A program made the translations under genes and the position numbers. DNA of 33,381 bases from SAR86 cluster bacterium (GTDB taxonomy: Bacteria > Pseudomonadota > Gammaproteobacteria > SAR86 > D2472): NCBI GenBank assembly GCA_029248485.1, contig JAQWJG010000041.1, forward strand, positions 1 through 33,381, read 5' to 3'. The first letter of the stretch is position 1, and every line of letters starts with the position of its first letter. The notes beneath the pieces were generated by a model. That model was not told the DNA's origin. It did not search any database and saw only the letters and a list, made by a program, of their open reading frames with translations. Shown piece by piece: positions 24,572 to 33,085 of this stretch.

Positions 24572-26356
24572 ATGAATAAAGAAAAACTTAGAAATATCGC
24601 CATCATTGCTCATGTTGATCATGGTAAAACAACTTTGGTTGATAAATTATTGCAGCAGTCAGGAACTTTAGATCGAAAGAACATGTCGACTGATAGAATC
24701 ATGGATTCTAATGATCAAGAAAGAGAGCGGGGCATCACAATTCTTGCAAAAAATACCGCCATCAACTGGAAAGATCACAGAATCAACATTGTCGATACTC
24801 CTGGACATGCTGATTTTGGCGGAGAGGTTGAAAGAGTTCTTTCAATGGTTGATTCGGTATTGTTGTTAGTAGATGCAGTGGATGGACCTATGCCTCAAAC
24901 TAGATTTGTTACTCAAAAAGCATTTGAAAAAGGGTTGCACCCAATTTTGGTAATTAATAAGGTTGATCGTCCAGAGGCTAGACCGCATTGGGTTCTTGAT
25001 CAAGTATTTGAGTTATTTGATAACCTTGGAGCAACTGATGAGCAGTTAGATTTTACTGTTATTTATGCATCAGCTATTAATGGATTAGCAGGACATGAAC
25101 CAGATGAACTGGCCGATGATATGACACCTTTGCTGGATATGATTATTGAGAAAGTTACTGCTCCAGATGTTGATCAAAATGCGCCATTTAGAATGCAAAT
25201 TTCGGCATTGGATAGTAATAGCTATGTTGGAGTCATAGGTATTGGCAGAATCACTGGTGGAAGTGTTAAACCAAATGATCGAGTCGTGGTAGTGGATAAA
25301 AGTGGGGTCGAGCGAAAAGCTAAGATTCTTCAAGTGCTCGGCCACCACGGACTTGAAAGGGTTGAAACAGATGAGGCAAAAGCTGGTGATATTGTATGTA
25401 TTACTGGAATCGAAGCATTGAATATTTCTGATACATTGTGTGATCCAGATCACATTAACCCTCTGCCACCCTTGTCTGTTGATGAGCCAACAGTCAGCAT
25501 GGTCTTTCAAGTTAATGATTCGCCTTTTTGTGGAAAGGAGGGCAAATATGTAACTTCAAGAAATATAAAGGATCGGTTGGAGCAAGAGCTAATTCATAAC
25601 GTTGCATTGCGAGTTGAAGAAGGAGAAAGCCCTGATCAATTTAAGGTTTCAGGACGAGGGGAGTTACATCTATCTGTATTAATTGAAACTATGCGAAGAG
25701 AAAATTATGAATTGGCTGTCTCTAAGCCACAGGTAATTCAAAAAGAGGTCGGAGAGGAGATTCACGAACCATACGAAATAGTTGTTATTGATATCCAAGA
25801 AGAGCATCAAGGCGCAATAATGGAAGAGATGGGTCATAGAAAAGCAGATTTACAGTCATTGGTTATTACTGAAAATGGCCGAATGCGATTAGAGTTTATG
25901 GCGCCATCAAGAGGCCTCATTGGATTTCGATCACAGTTCCTCACCTTAACTAGTGGCAGCGGAATTTTAACAAGTGTATTTGATCATTACGGCCTTGCAA
26001 AAAAAGGTGAGATTGCTACTCGCCAAAATGGTGTAATGGTATCAATGATTACTGGAAAAACTTTAGCTTACGCATTGTTTAATCTTCAAAATAGAGGACG
26101 AATGTTTGTTGGTCACGGTCTTGAAATATATAAGGGTCAAATTGTTGGGCTGCATTCGAGGGATAATGATTTACCGGTTAATCCCACCAAAGCAAAACAA
26201 CTTACCAATATTAGAGCAGCTGGGACAGATGAAAATCTTATCTTAACTCCGCACATACAGCACACTTTAGAGCAAGCTCTAGAGTTTATTGAGGATGACG
26301 AACTTGTCGAAGTAACCCCAGAAAGCATAAGGCTAAGAAAAAAAGTCATCAGGTAA
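24572..26356 (+). CDS. typA: Ribosome-associated GTPase TypA/BipA
   Basis: Translational GTPase of the EF-G/LepA group that helps large-subunit assembly at low temperature and stress responses. 594 residues, near the usual 600-610. The GTPase motifs are AHVDHGKT (G1, about 11-18), RGITI (G2), [15 protein letters not shown] (G3) and [10 protein letters not shown] (G4). The EF-G-like III/V domains and the TypA-specific C-terminus ([32 protein letters not shown]) follow. It is cytoplasmic and probably monocistronic; the next gene begins 89 bases later at its own ribosome binding site. Confidence 0.97.
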   Translation: MNKEKLRNIAIIAHVDHGKTTLVDKLLQQSGTLDRKNMSTDRIMDSNDQERERGITILAKNTAINWKDHRINIVDTPGHADFGGEVERVLSMVDSVLLLVDAVDGPMPQTRFVTQKAFEKGLHPILVINKVDRPEARPHWVLDQVFELFDNLGATDEQLDFTVIYASAINGLAGHEPDELADDMTPLLDMIIEKVTAPDVDQNAPFRMQISALDSNSYVGVIGIGRITGGSVKPNDRVVVVDKSGVERKAKILQVLGHHGLERVETDEAKAGDIVCITGIEALNISDTLCDPDHINPLPPLSVDEPTVSMVFQVNDSPFCGKEGKYVTSRNIKDRLEQELIHNVALRVEEGESPDQFKVSGRGELHLSVLIETMRRENYELAVSKPQVIQKEVGEEIHEPYEIVVIDIQEEHQGAIMEEMGHRKADLQSLVITENGRMRLEFMAPSRGLIGFRSQFLTLTSGSGILTSVFDHYGLAKKGEIATRQNGVMVSMITGKTLAYALFNLQNRGRMFVGHGLEIYKGQIVGLHSRDNDLPVNPTKAKQLTNIRAAGTDENLILTPHIQHTLEQALEFIEDDELVEVTPESIRLRKKVIR

Positions 26357-26445
26357 ATTAATTTACACGATCAAAGGTTGTCTCTTTTGCTTAATAACCC
26401 TTAATATTAGAAGTTCATAATTCATTTTTTAAAGGATAGGGTTAA

Positions 26446-27354
26446 TTGCTTTATTTTACATTTGCATTTCTTGTTCTAGTATCTCTCTACTCAGGCAATG
26501 CAGCCTTAGCAATATTTGCAGGAATCTTATTTGCCTATCTTTTACAACCTCCTGCAACATTTTTTACTCGACGCATTGGTACCATGCCACTGCAGATTGG
26601 CATTGTGCTTCTGGGCGCCACCATTAGCCTGCCTTATGCTATCGATGTTAGCTCAGACTATCTGCCATGGATTTCGTTGTTTGTAATAGTTTCTTTTTTT
26701 ACGGGACTGATTCTTGGCAAGCTTCTTGGAATTCATCACAGAATAGCTTTCTTACTTTCGTCAGGTGCAGCCATCTGCGGTGGAACTGCAATGGCAGCTG
26801 TTGCTCCAATAATTAAGGCTAAGCCTCAGGAGCTCTTAATTGCAATGACCATTGTGTTTTTGCTAAATGCTGTTGCCATTATTCTATTTCCTATAATTGG
26901 TGAGTATTTAGAAATGACCAATTTTGAGTTTGGAGCTTGGTCTGCCTTAGCCATTCATGATACGAGCTCAGTGATTGGCTCGGCTACAATTTTCAGCAAT
27001 GAGTCCGCTCAAGTTGCAGCTACATTAAAATTAGGTAGAACAGTTTGGTTGATCCCATTGCTACTAATCGCAAATTGGATTTTTAACAAGCAAACCGAAG
27101 CCACTAAATTTCCTCGATTTATAATATTTTTTATTTTAGCCATTATTGCCAATACTGTTTTTAATTTTAATGAGCAGGCAATAAATATTTTTCAAATAAT
27201 TAGCAAAGGCTTTCTTCTGGTGGGTCTATTTTGTATTGGCAGTCAGTTTGATACCAATGAACTCAAATCATTGAGCGGTAAACCTTTAATATTAGCTCTG
27301 ATCATTTGGGCTGCTGTGATTCCTTCTGCATATTTTCTGGTTAAATATTTTTGA
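26446..27354 (+). CDS. YeiH/UPF0324 family transporter (putative sulfate exporter)
   Basis: 302-residue inner-membrane protein with about nine or ten hydrophobic segments. The signature loop SSGAAICGGTAMAAVAPIIKA (about 104-124) and AIHDTSSVIGSA are hallmarks of the YeiH family, often labelled putative sulfate exporter. The biological substrate is not settled. It starts at TTG (26446), supported by AGGATAGGG five bases upstream; no ATG lies near enough. It is slightly shorter than the usual 330-350, the lack being at the N-terminus. No operon partner is evident. Confidence 0.85.
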   Translation: MLYFTFAFLVLVSLYSGNAALAIFAGILFAYLLQPPATFFTRRIGTMPLQIGIVLLGATISLPYAIDVSSDYLPWISLFVIVSFFTGLILGKLLGIHHRIAFLLSSGAAICGGTAMAAVAPIIKAKPQELLIAMTIVFLLNAVAIILFPIIGEYLEMTNFEFGAWSALAIHDTSSVIGSATIFSNESAQVAATLKLGRTVWLIPLLLIANWIFNKQTEATKFPRFIIFFILAIIANTVFNFNEQAINIFQIISKGFLLVGLFCIGSQFDTNELKSLSGKPLILALIIWAAVIPSAYFLVKYF

Positions 27355-27404
27355 TTACATTTAAGTTAAGATAATCTAAGTAGTTCACTTAAACAGGGCA
27401 ATGA

Positions 27405-28250
27405 ATGAAAGATTTTAAAAATAAAGTAGCCGTTATAACTGGAGCGGGAAGTGGTATTGGCCGAGGCATAGCTGAGGTTGCAGCAAATAATAAAATGCGA
27501 CTAGTTCTAGCAGATGTAGATGAAGTTGGTTTGAATGAAACCCTTGAGTTGGTCAAAAGTAAAGGTGTTGAAGCAATAGCTAGAGTGACCGATGTGAGCA
27601 ATTTAAATGAAGTGGAAAATCTTGCAAGTCAAACTTTTGAAACATTTAAACATTGCCACCTACTTTTTAACAATGCTGGAGTCTTGGGTCCTGCTCCATT
27701 AAGTCAAGTCAATCGAGATATGTACGACTGGCTGATCAATATTAATTTGGGTGGCTGCTTTAATGGTGTTCATGCTTTTTTACCAAAAATGCAATCTAAT
27801 AAAGAGGAAGGGCACATTATTGCAACATGCTCTACCTCAGGCTTCATTGCTTATCCAATGTTAGGATTGTATTCAGCCTCTAAATTTGGAATTAGAGGAT
27901 TGATGACATCTTTGAGGGCCGAATTAACAGATTCGAATGTTGATGTGAGCATTGTCTGTCCAGGAGAGGTAACAACAAATATCGTTAATAGCACATTTGA
28001 CACTTCCCCAGGCCAAGAGGCCATTGAGAGCTTGGAAGATTCAAATACTAACCCCAAAGCTCTTCTTGAAGTTGCTGCTGAGGATGCTCAAAATACCTAT
28101 CCAATCTCACCACTGGAGGCAGCTCAAGCTATCTTTGCTGGAATTAAGAATAAAGATTTTTATATATTTACTCATAAAGGATATAAGCGCCAACTAGAAG
28201 AAATATCAAATGAATATCTTGAGGCGTTTGACCAAGCAATGTTTCAATAA
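27405..28250 (+). CDS. Short-chain dehydrogenase/reductase
   Basis: 281-residue NAD(P)-dependent oxidoreductase of the classical SDR fold. The cofactor loop is TGAGSGIG (about 12-19), the NNAG motif is about residue 89, and the catalytic Tyr-x-x-x-Lys is in YSASKFG with the Ser in CSTSG. The cytoplasmic substrate (alcohol, hydroxysteroid-like or lipid intermediate) cannot be deduced. Two ATGs (27401 and 27405) occur; 27405 is the in-frame one. It heads a run of four genes spaced 10, 4 and 3 bases apart. Confidence 0.92.
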   Translation: MKDFKNKVAVITGAGSGIGRGIAEVAANNKMRLVLADVDEVGLNETLELVKSKGVEAIARVTDVSNLNEVENLASQTFETFKHCHLLFNNAGVLGPAPLSQVNRDMYDWLININLGGCFNGVHAFLPKMQSNKEEGHIIATCSTSGFIAYPMLGLYSASKFGIRGLMTSLRAELTDSNVDVSIVCPGEVTTNIVNSTFDTSPGQEAIESLEDSNTNPKALLEVAAEDAQNTYPISPLEAAQAIFAGIKNKDFYIFTHKGYKRQLEEISNEYLEAFDQAMFQ

Positions 28251-28260
28251 ATAATTGATT

Positions 28261-29463
28261 ATGCTAAATAAAATTTTATTCGGAATTGTTGTCGCAGTTG
28301 TTATTGCGGCAGTAATCTATATTCCAAAAGCAATTAGAGTTTATAACGTTGTTCATTTATTTGATGAAGATAAGATTGTAAAAAACTTTATGCACATGAA
28401 TAAGGTTTTTCCTTCCACCCCAATCAAATCATCAGACACCCCGCATATATTTGAAACTGGCGCGTTCGAACTTCCTGAGTTTTATGAAATGAATGGAGAG
28501 CAGCACGACTTACTTGATGCATTAGATTACTTTAAATCGGATGGATTGATTGTTTTGCACGAAGGAACTTTAATATATGAAAACTATTGGCAAGGCAATT
28601 CTAAAGACCAACCACATATTTCTTGGTCTGTTGCCAAGTCATTTCTTTCGGCTTTAATTGGTATTGCCCATCATGAGGGGTTAATCGAAGATCTTAATGA
28701 TCCCATTACAAAGTACTTAAAGGATTTTGATGGCACAGGCTATGCAAATGTTCCTATTATAGATATTTTGCAGATGTCATCTGGCATTATCTTTAATGAA
28801 GATTATGCCGACTATAATTCTGATATTAATAAGTTTGCTCGAGCGCTGGCCCAAGGCACATCCATGAGAGATTTCGCGAAGGCTTTAAAAAATGGAAAGC
28901 AACCTGGAACATTCAATCATTACGTTAGTATTGATACTCAGATGTTAGCAATGTTGCTTGAGGAAGTCACAGGACAGCCAGTAGCAAAGAATCTCGAAGA
29001 TAAAATTTGGACAAAAATTGGTATGGAGCATGATGCTTACTACATGGTAGATGATACAGGTGCGGCATGGGCTCTTGGTGGATTGAATGCCACTTTGCGA
29101 GACTATGCTAAATTTGGTCAGCTCTATTTAAATAATGGCCAATGGAACAATGATCAAATTGTTCCAGAAGATTGGGTGCATGCCTCTCATAAACCAGTAG
29201 GTGCCCATCTTCAGCCTGGTGAGAATGATTTGTCTTCAAGTACTTGGGGTTATGGTTATCAATGGTGGGTTCCTGGCTTTCCTTCTACTGATTATTTAGC
29301 CGCGGGGATTTATAATCAATACATTTACATTGATCCGATTACCAATGTTGTGATTGCTAAAACTTCATCAAATTATAAATTTAATCAAGAGCGCCAATAC
29401 TCTAAAGACGCACATGTTGCTATGTTTCGATCAATAGCTAAATCTGTAAAAAAATCGCTTTAA
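28261..29463 (+). CDS. Serine hydrolase of the beta-lactamase / class C family
   Basis: 400 residues. The N-terminal hydrophobic segment (about 5-21) is an uncleaved anchor or signal sequence, so the enzyme is probably membrane-anchored in the periplasm. The nucleophile motif is Ser123-Val-Ala-Lys126 in SWSVAKSF; the second motif is YVS in NHYVSIDTQM, replacing the usual YxN. Such proteins include esterases, peptidases and 6-aminohexanoate-dimer hydrolase relatives. I take ATG 28261 because the TTG six bases earlier lacks support; neither has a clear ribosome binding site. It follows the SDR gene by ten bases and precedes the nuclease by four. Confidence 0.85.
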   Translation: MLNKILFGIVVAVVIAAVIYIPKAIRVYNVVHLFDEDKIVKNFMHMNKVFPSTPIKSSDTPHIFETGAFELPEFYEMNGEQHDLLDALDYFKSDGLIVLHEGTLIYENYWQGNSKDQPHISWSVAKSFLSALIGIAHHEGLIEDLNDPITKYLKDFDGTGYANVPIIDILQMSSGIIFNEDYADYNSDINKFARALAQGTSMRDFAKALKNGKQPGTFNHYVSIDTQMLAMLLEEVTGQPVAKNLEDKIWTKIGMEHDAYYMVDDTGAAWALGGLNATLRDYAKFGQLYLNNGQWNNDQIVPEDWVHASHKPVGAHLQPGENDLSSSTWGYGYQWWVPGFPSTDYLAAGIYNQYIYIDPITNVVIAKTSSNYKFNQERQYSKDAHVAMFRSIAKSVKKSL

Positions 29464-29467
29464 AACT

Positions 29468-30256
29468 ATGAAAAAAACTTTCCTTGTGTTCTTGTTTATA
29501 ATCTCAACAAACCTAAGTGCATGGTGGGATACTGGCCATGAGATGGTTTGTGACGAAGCATATAAGCTACTAACATCATCTGCTTTGAAATCTATAGACC
29601 CTCTTATTGAAGAGCATGGATCCTTTGGTCGAGCATGTCTCTGGGCTGATTGGATTAAAAGTGATAGAAAAAATACAAGATCTTGGCACTACATCAATCT
29701 ATCTGATTCAGAGCAAGACACTTACGCTGCAGAGTGCCCTCAAAATGGATGCCTTATTTCTGCTTTTTATGAGCAACTTGATATTTTAAAAGATGAAAAT
29801 TCTCAATATGACCTTCAGAAAGAGGCATTATGGTTTGTTGGTCACCTAGTTGGAGATATTCATCAGCCTATGCATGCAGGTTATCCGGAGGATTTAGGTG
29901 GCAATAGACATTACCTCGAATTTAAAAATGGTAAAAAAACCAATATGCACAAGCTATGGGACGGACAAATTATTGAACACATGGAAATTGTTCATGGTAA
30001 AAATTACCTTTTAGATAATGTAGCATCAAAGATAGACCTATTCTTAAAACAAGATCACTCTACTGAGATTGAATCTTGGGCTCAAGAAACTAGGGACATC
30101 GCAATGCAAAAATCTGTTGGCTATAGACATAATGAGTTAGAGATTGTTACAAATAAGTATATGGAAAATCATTTCGAGGTTATTCAAGAAAGAATTGCAT
30201 TAGGGGCAATTAGACTTAGCAAAACTTTAAATAGCATTTTCCTAGAGAGCAATTGA
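29468..30256 (+). CDS. Exported S1/P1-type nuclease
   Basis: 262-residue zinc-dependent nuclease for single-stranded DNA or RNA and nucleotides. The signal peptide is about 1-18 (ending NLSA). Cleavage there leaves WWDTGH at the mature N-terminus, matching the family rule that Trp1 and His6 bind zinc. Other ligands are visible in SWHYINLSD and in HLVGDIHQPMHAG, followed by GGNRHYL. All core residues seem present, so it should be active in the periplasm or outside the cell. Its role is likely phosphorus and nucleoside scavenging. It lies four bases after the hydrolase gene and three before the patatin gene. Confidence 0.93.
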   Translation: MKKTFLVFLFIISTNLSAWWDTGHEMVCDEAYKLLTSSALKSIDPLIEEHGSFGRACLWADWIKSDRKNTRSWHYINLSDSEQDTYAAECPQNGCLISAFYEQLDILKDENSQYDLQKEALWFVGHLVGDIHQPMHAGYPEDLGGNRHYLEFKNGKKTNMHKLWDGQIIEHMEIVHGKNYLLDNVASKIDLFLKQDHSTEIESWAQETRDIAMQKSVGYRHNELEIVTNKYMENHFEVIQERIALGAIRLSKTLNSIFLESN

Positions 30257-30259
30257 TCA

Positions 30260-31189
30260 TTGGATATTCGAAGATTTTTTAAATACCTAACCCCATCAAA
30301 AAAAACAAAACTGGTTTTATCCTTTGACGGAGGTGGTGTGCGAGCAATTGCTGGAGTGGTTTTTCTAAAACAATTGGAAATAGCTTCAGGAAAGAAGATT
30401 TTTGATATATTTGATTTTTTTATTGGCACCAGTGCTGGAGGAATTAATGCTTTAAATCTTGCAGCTTTAGAAGCCAATTGTTTTGAATTAGAAGATTTTT
30501 GGTCAAAAGAAAATCTTGCTAAAACGATGTCTAAATCATTTTGGGATAATGCATCTTTTTTGCAAACTAAACCCAAATACGACGGAAAGGGTAAACGCGA
30601 ATTATTATTAAAATATTTCCTTGATCAATCGCTTGGAGAAGCTAAAAAGCCTGTTGCAGTTTTGGCCTATGATATTGAAAATAGAAAACCGCGTTTATTA
30701 AGTTCTTATGATTCTCCTGGAATCAAAATTGTTAGCGCAGCAAGCGCAACGACCGCCGCACCTATTTATTATTCCACTCAAGAGATTGATGATGGGACTT
30801 GGTTGATTGACGGAGGCATTGTAGCTAATAATCCATCTTTGCTTGGTTACTCAGAAGCTAAGAAAATTTTCCCGGGATGCAATATAAAAGTCCTTAGCAT
30901 CGGGGCTGGAGTTAATAGAAGAAAAATTAATGGACCAAACTCTGCGAGGTGGGGAGCTTTGAATTGGTTCCGGCATGATATTTTAGGAATTATGCTTGAA
31001 TCTAGTATGTTTCATGAAATAGCTACAGATTTGATAGGTGCAAACTATCTAAGAATTAATTCATCCACTGGTTTAGTTAATCGAAGAATGGATGATAGTT
31101 CTGATGCTAACTTGGAGCGTATTCATCTGATGGGGATGGAATGGTGGTCTGAATTTGGCCAAGATACAACTGATTTTTTAAATGTTTAA
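30260..31189 (+). CDS. Patatin-like phospholipase
   Basis: 309-residue acyl hydrolase with the Ser-Asp dyad: oxyanion loop DGGGVRAIAG (about 24-33), nucleophile elbow GTSAGG (about 58-63) and catalytic Asp in DGGIVANNPS. It has no signal peptide. It starts at TTG 30260, only one codon (TCA) after the nuclease TGA and in the same frame; there is no ATG before the conserved DGGG segment. Translation therefore probably depends on re-initiation after the nuclease. It is the last gene of the run. Expected substrates are phospholipids or storage lipids; specificity unknown. Confidence 0.88.
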   Translation: MDIRRFFKYLTPSKKTKLVLSFDGGGVRAIAGVVFLKQLEIASGKKIFDIFDFFIGTSAGGINALNLAALEANCFELEDFWSKENLAKTMSKSFWDNASFLQTKPKYDGKGKRELLLKYFLDQSLGEAKKPVAVLAYDIENRKPRLLSSYDSPGIKIVSAASATTAAPIYYSTQEIDDGTWLIDGGIVANNPSLLGYSEAKKIFPGCNIKVLSIGAGVNRRKINGPNSARWGALNWFRHDILGIMLESSMFHEIATDLIGANYLRINSSTGLVNRRMDDSSDANLERIHLMGMEWWSEFGQDTTDFLNV

Positions 31190-31255
31190 TATATTAAGTT
31201 TTATACAGAAAAATGCTGTACACTTCGTTTTTTATTTTCATTAAGAAGGAATTTT

Positions 31256-31495
31256 ATGAATATTTATGTTGGAAATCTCCCTTGGAGTATCGATGATGCA
31301 AGTCTTGAGCAAGTTTTTGCTGAGCACGGCACAGTTACATCAGCTAAAGTCATCACCGATCGTCAAACTAATCGCTCTCGTGGGTTTGGTTTCGTTGAAA
31401 TGTCTGATGGTGGGGAAAATGCTATTCAAGCATTAAACGATGCTGAAGTTGAAGGCAGAAAATTAGTTGTCAACGAGTCTCGTCCTAGAGATTAA
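31256..31495 (+). CDS. RRM-domain RNA-binding protein
   Basis: 79 residues forming a single RNA recognition motif with nothing else. RNP2 is IYVGNL (about 3-8) and RNP1 is RGFGFVEM (about 41-48). The RNA-contacting aromatics are in place. It resembles the small glycine-rich RNA-binding proteins of cyanobacteria and cold-adapted bacteria, but has no glycine-rich tail. A good AAGGA lies about eight bases before the ATG. It is probably cold- or growth-linked RNA chaperone material. The gene behind it starts three bases after its stop. Confidence 0.93.
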   Translation: MNIYVGNLPWSIDDASLEQVFAEHGTVTSAKVITDRQTNRSRGFGFVEMSDGGENAIQALNDAEVEGRKLVVNESRPRD

Positions 31496-31498
31496 TCT

Positions 31499-31774
31499 AT
31501 GAGTTACCTGGGGCTGGTCGGATTATTTGGTCTTATCGGTTTAACAGGTCTTCTTAATAAAGTTCATCCAAGTCAATCTGGCGGCCCAATAAGGTTATTG
31601 GGCCTCTTAGGTTTCTTAGGCTTGGTTGGGTTTTGGATTCCGCCTCTTGGAGCATGTGGGGCATTTGGCGCTCTTGGAGTTTGGAACCATCAAAATACTA
31701 AAATAGCTCGATTAGCCTATCTTGGATGGCTGGGTTTGATTGGGGTTATTCAGACTATTAGTTTTTATCTTTAG
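31499..31774 (+). CDS. Gly/Leu-rich small membrane protein
   Basis: 91 residues, about three hydrophobic segments (about 3-20, 32-58, 72-91) built on repeated Leu-Gly units such as GLVGLFGLIG and LLGLLGFLGLVGF. The pattern recalls the small DUF3796-like membrane proteins, but I cannot assign a family with confidence. It starts three bases after the RRM gene, so the two are co-transcribed. Its last 17 bases overlap the convergent DoxX-like gene. The continuous reading frame, the tight spacing behind the RRM gene and the membrane pattern support it as a real gene. Confidence 0.65.
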   Translation: MSYLGLVGLFGLIGLTGLLNKVHPSQSGGPIRLLGLLGFLGLVGFWIPPLGACGAFGALGVWNHQNTKIARLAYLGWLGLIGVIQTISFYL

Positions 31775-32147
31775 TTGCTAGCACCAATAAGCCTGCAGCA
31801 ATAGCTAAGTTTTTTACAAAATTTTGAATCTCATGCCCTTGGGACGGATCTCCGCTGAGCGCCCAAAAATTATGTATAAAGATATTGATAAGGATAGTTA
31901 AACCAAACAGGATGAATGCAGTCAGCCTTAAATTTCTGCCAAGAATTAAAAAAATACCACCAAGCAATTGAATGACAATTGTTAAAGGTAAAAGCACTAA
32001 ACTAAAAGGAACTCCTTTCATTCGCATTAATGCAAGTGTTGAGGCAAAGTCAAAAACTTTACTCAATCCTGGGGCAATAAAATATAAGCCCAGTAGAGAT
32101 CTTCCAGTGATAAAGAATAAACTATCTAATTTTTTAAACCATTCCAT
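31758..32147 (-). CDS. DoxX-like membrane protein
   Basis: 129 residues with four transmembrane helices (about 12-30, 47-70, 75-92, 108-125) in the DoxX/SURF4-like arrangement; the first helix carries GRSLLGLYFIAPGLSKVFD, typical of the family. AGGA lies six bases before the ATG. The function of DoxX proteins is poorly fixed; some act in redox or thiol biology. It stands opposite the RRM operon and overlaps its last gene by 17 bases at the 3' end. Confidence 0.87.
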   Translation of the reverse strand: MEWFKKLDSLFFITGRSLLGLYFIAPGLSKVFDFASTLALMRMKGVPFSLVLLPLTIVIQLLGGIFLILGRNLRLTAFILFGLTILINIFIHNFWALSGDPSQGHEIQNFVKNLAIAAGLLVLATKDKN

Positions 32148-32209
32148 TCAATTTCCTGTGATGAATCTTAATGCTAGACTAACATGATTACTTTTAATAG
32201 GAGATAGAC

Positions 32210-33016
32210 GTGAAAAAAATATATAAAATCTTGGGACTACTCACTATTACCGCGAGCTTTTCGGGAAACATGGAAGCTGCTCATCACAAAGATTCTTTGC
32301 ATGATGCGGTAAATAATCCAGACAGAAATGTTAAATATTCTGCAAGAGATAATTTCAGAAACCCTTATGAGACATTATCATTTTTTCAAATTAAACCTAC
32401 GATGCATGTTTTAGAATTATCTGCTGGCGGAGGTTGGTACACTGAGATATTAGCTCCATATCTAGAATCTGAGGGCAAGCTATCTGTTACTCATCATAAT
32501 CCTGAGGCAGGAGGTTATTATAAGCGATCAAGAAACTCTTATGAGGAGAAGATTAAGTCTAATCCTCTATTTAAGGGTGTGAAGGTTATTACTGCTGATG
32601 TACCTCCAACCATGCCGTTTACTAAGCCTGCGACACAAGATTTAGTTGTTACATTTAGAAATCTTCATAATTGGTTAGGTCAGGATGCTATGAAAGCTAT
32701 TATGCAAGAAGCATATAATTCTTTAAAAGAGGGCGGGCATTTTGGAGTTGTAGAGCATAGGGCGCCAGAGGGGTCAGACTTAGAATTCATGAAAAAGAGT
32801 GGTTATGTTACGCAATCACTTGCCATTCAAACAGCACAAGACGTTGGATTTAAGTTTGTTGCTTCATCTGAGATTAATGCCAACCCAAAGGATACCGCAG
32901 ATCATCCTAGAGGGGTTTGGACTCTCCCACCTTCTTTTCGTTTGAAGGATCAAGATAGAGAAAAATATGCTGCAATTGGCGAGTCAGACAGAATGACCTT
33001 GCTATTCAAGAAATAA
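32210..33016 (+). CDS. Exported methyltransferase-like protein (COG4798 type)
   Basis: 268 residues. A signal peptide (about 1-23, ending MEA) is followed by a class I methyltransferase-like fold: motif I LELSAGGGWYTEILAPY (about 69-85), an acidic strand, TADVPPTMPF, then FRNLHNWLGQDAM and LKEGGHFGVVEH. The GGGWYTEILAP form marks the COG4798 predicted methyltransferases, many of which carry signal peptides. The start is GTG 32210, with AGGAG six bases upstream. It is doubtful that SAM is available outside the cytoplasm, so the true activity is open. The mature N-terminus would be Ala-His-His, or His-His if cleaved one residue later. Confidence 0.85.
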   Translation: MKKIYKILGLLTITASFSGNMEAAHHKDSLHDAVNNPDRNVKYSARDNFRNPYETLSFFQIKPTMHVLELSAGGGWYTEILAPYLESEGKLSVTHHNPEAGGYYKRSRNSYEEKIKSNPLFKGVKVITADVPPTMPFTKPATQDLVVTFRNLHNWLGQDAMKAIMQEAYNSLKEGGHFGVVEHRAPEGSDLEFMKKSGYVTQSLAIQTAQDVGFKFVASSEINANPKDTADHPRGVWTLPPSFRLKDQDREKYAAIGESDRMTLLFKK

Positions 33017-33085
33017 GAATTTTATTTATTAATTAGAATGTGCGACTATTAGATTTAAGCACACATTCATTTTAAGGAGAGTTTA

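Noticed and set aside
26395..26444. TAACCC/GGGTTA inverted repeat around the YeiH-type gene's ribosome binding site
   Set aside because: Only six pairs with a 38-base AT-rich loop. It could hide the ribosome binding site but is within chance in this composition.
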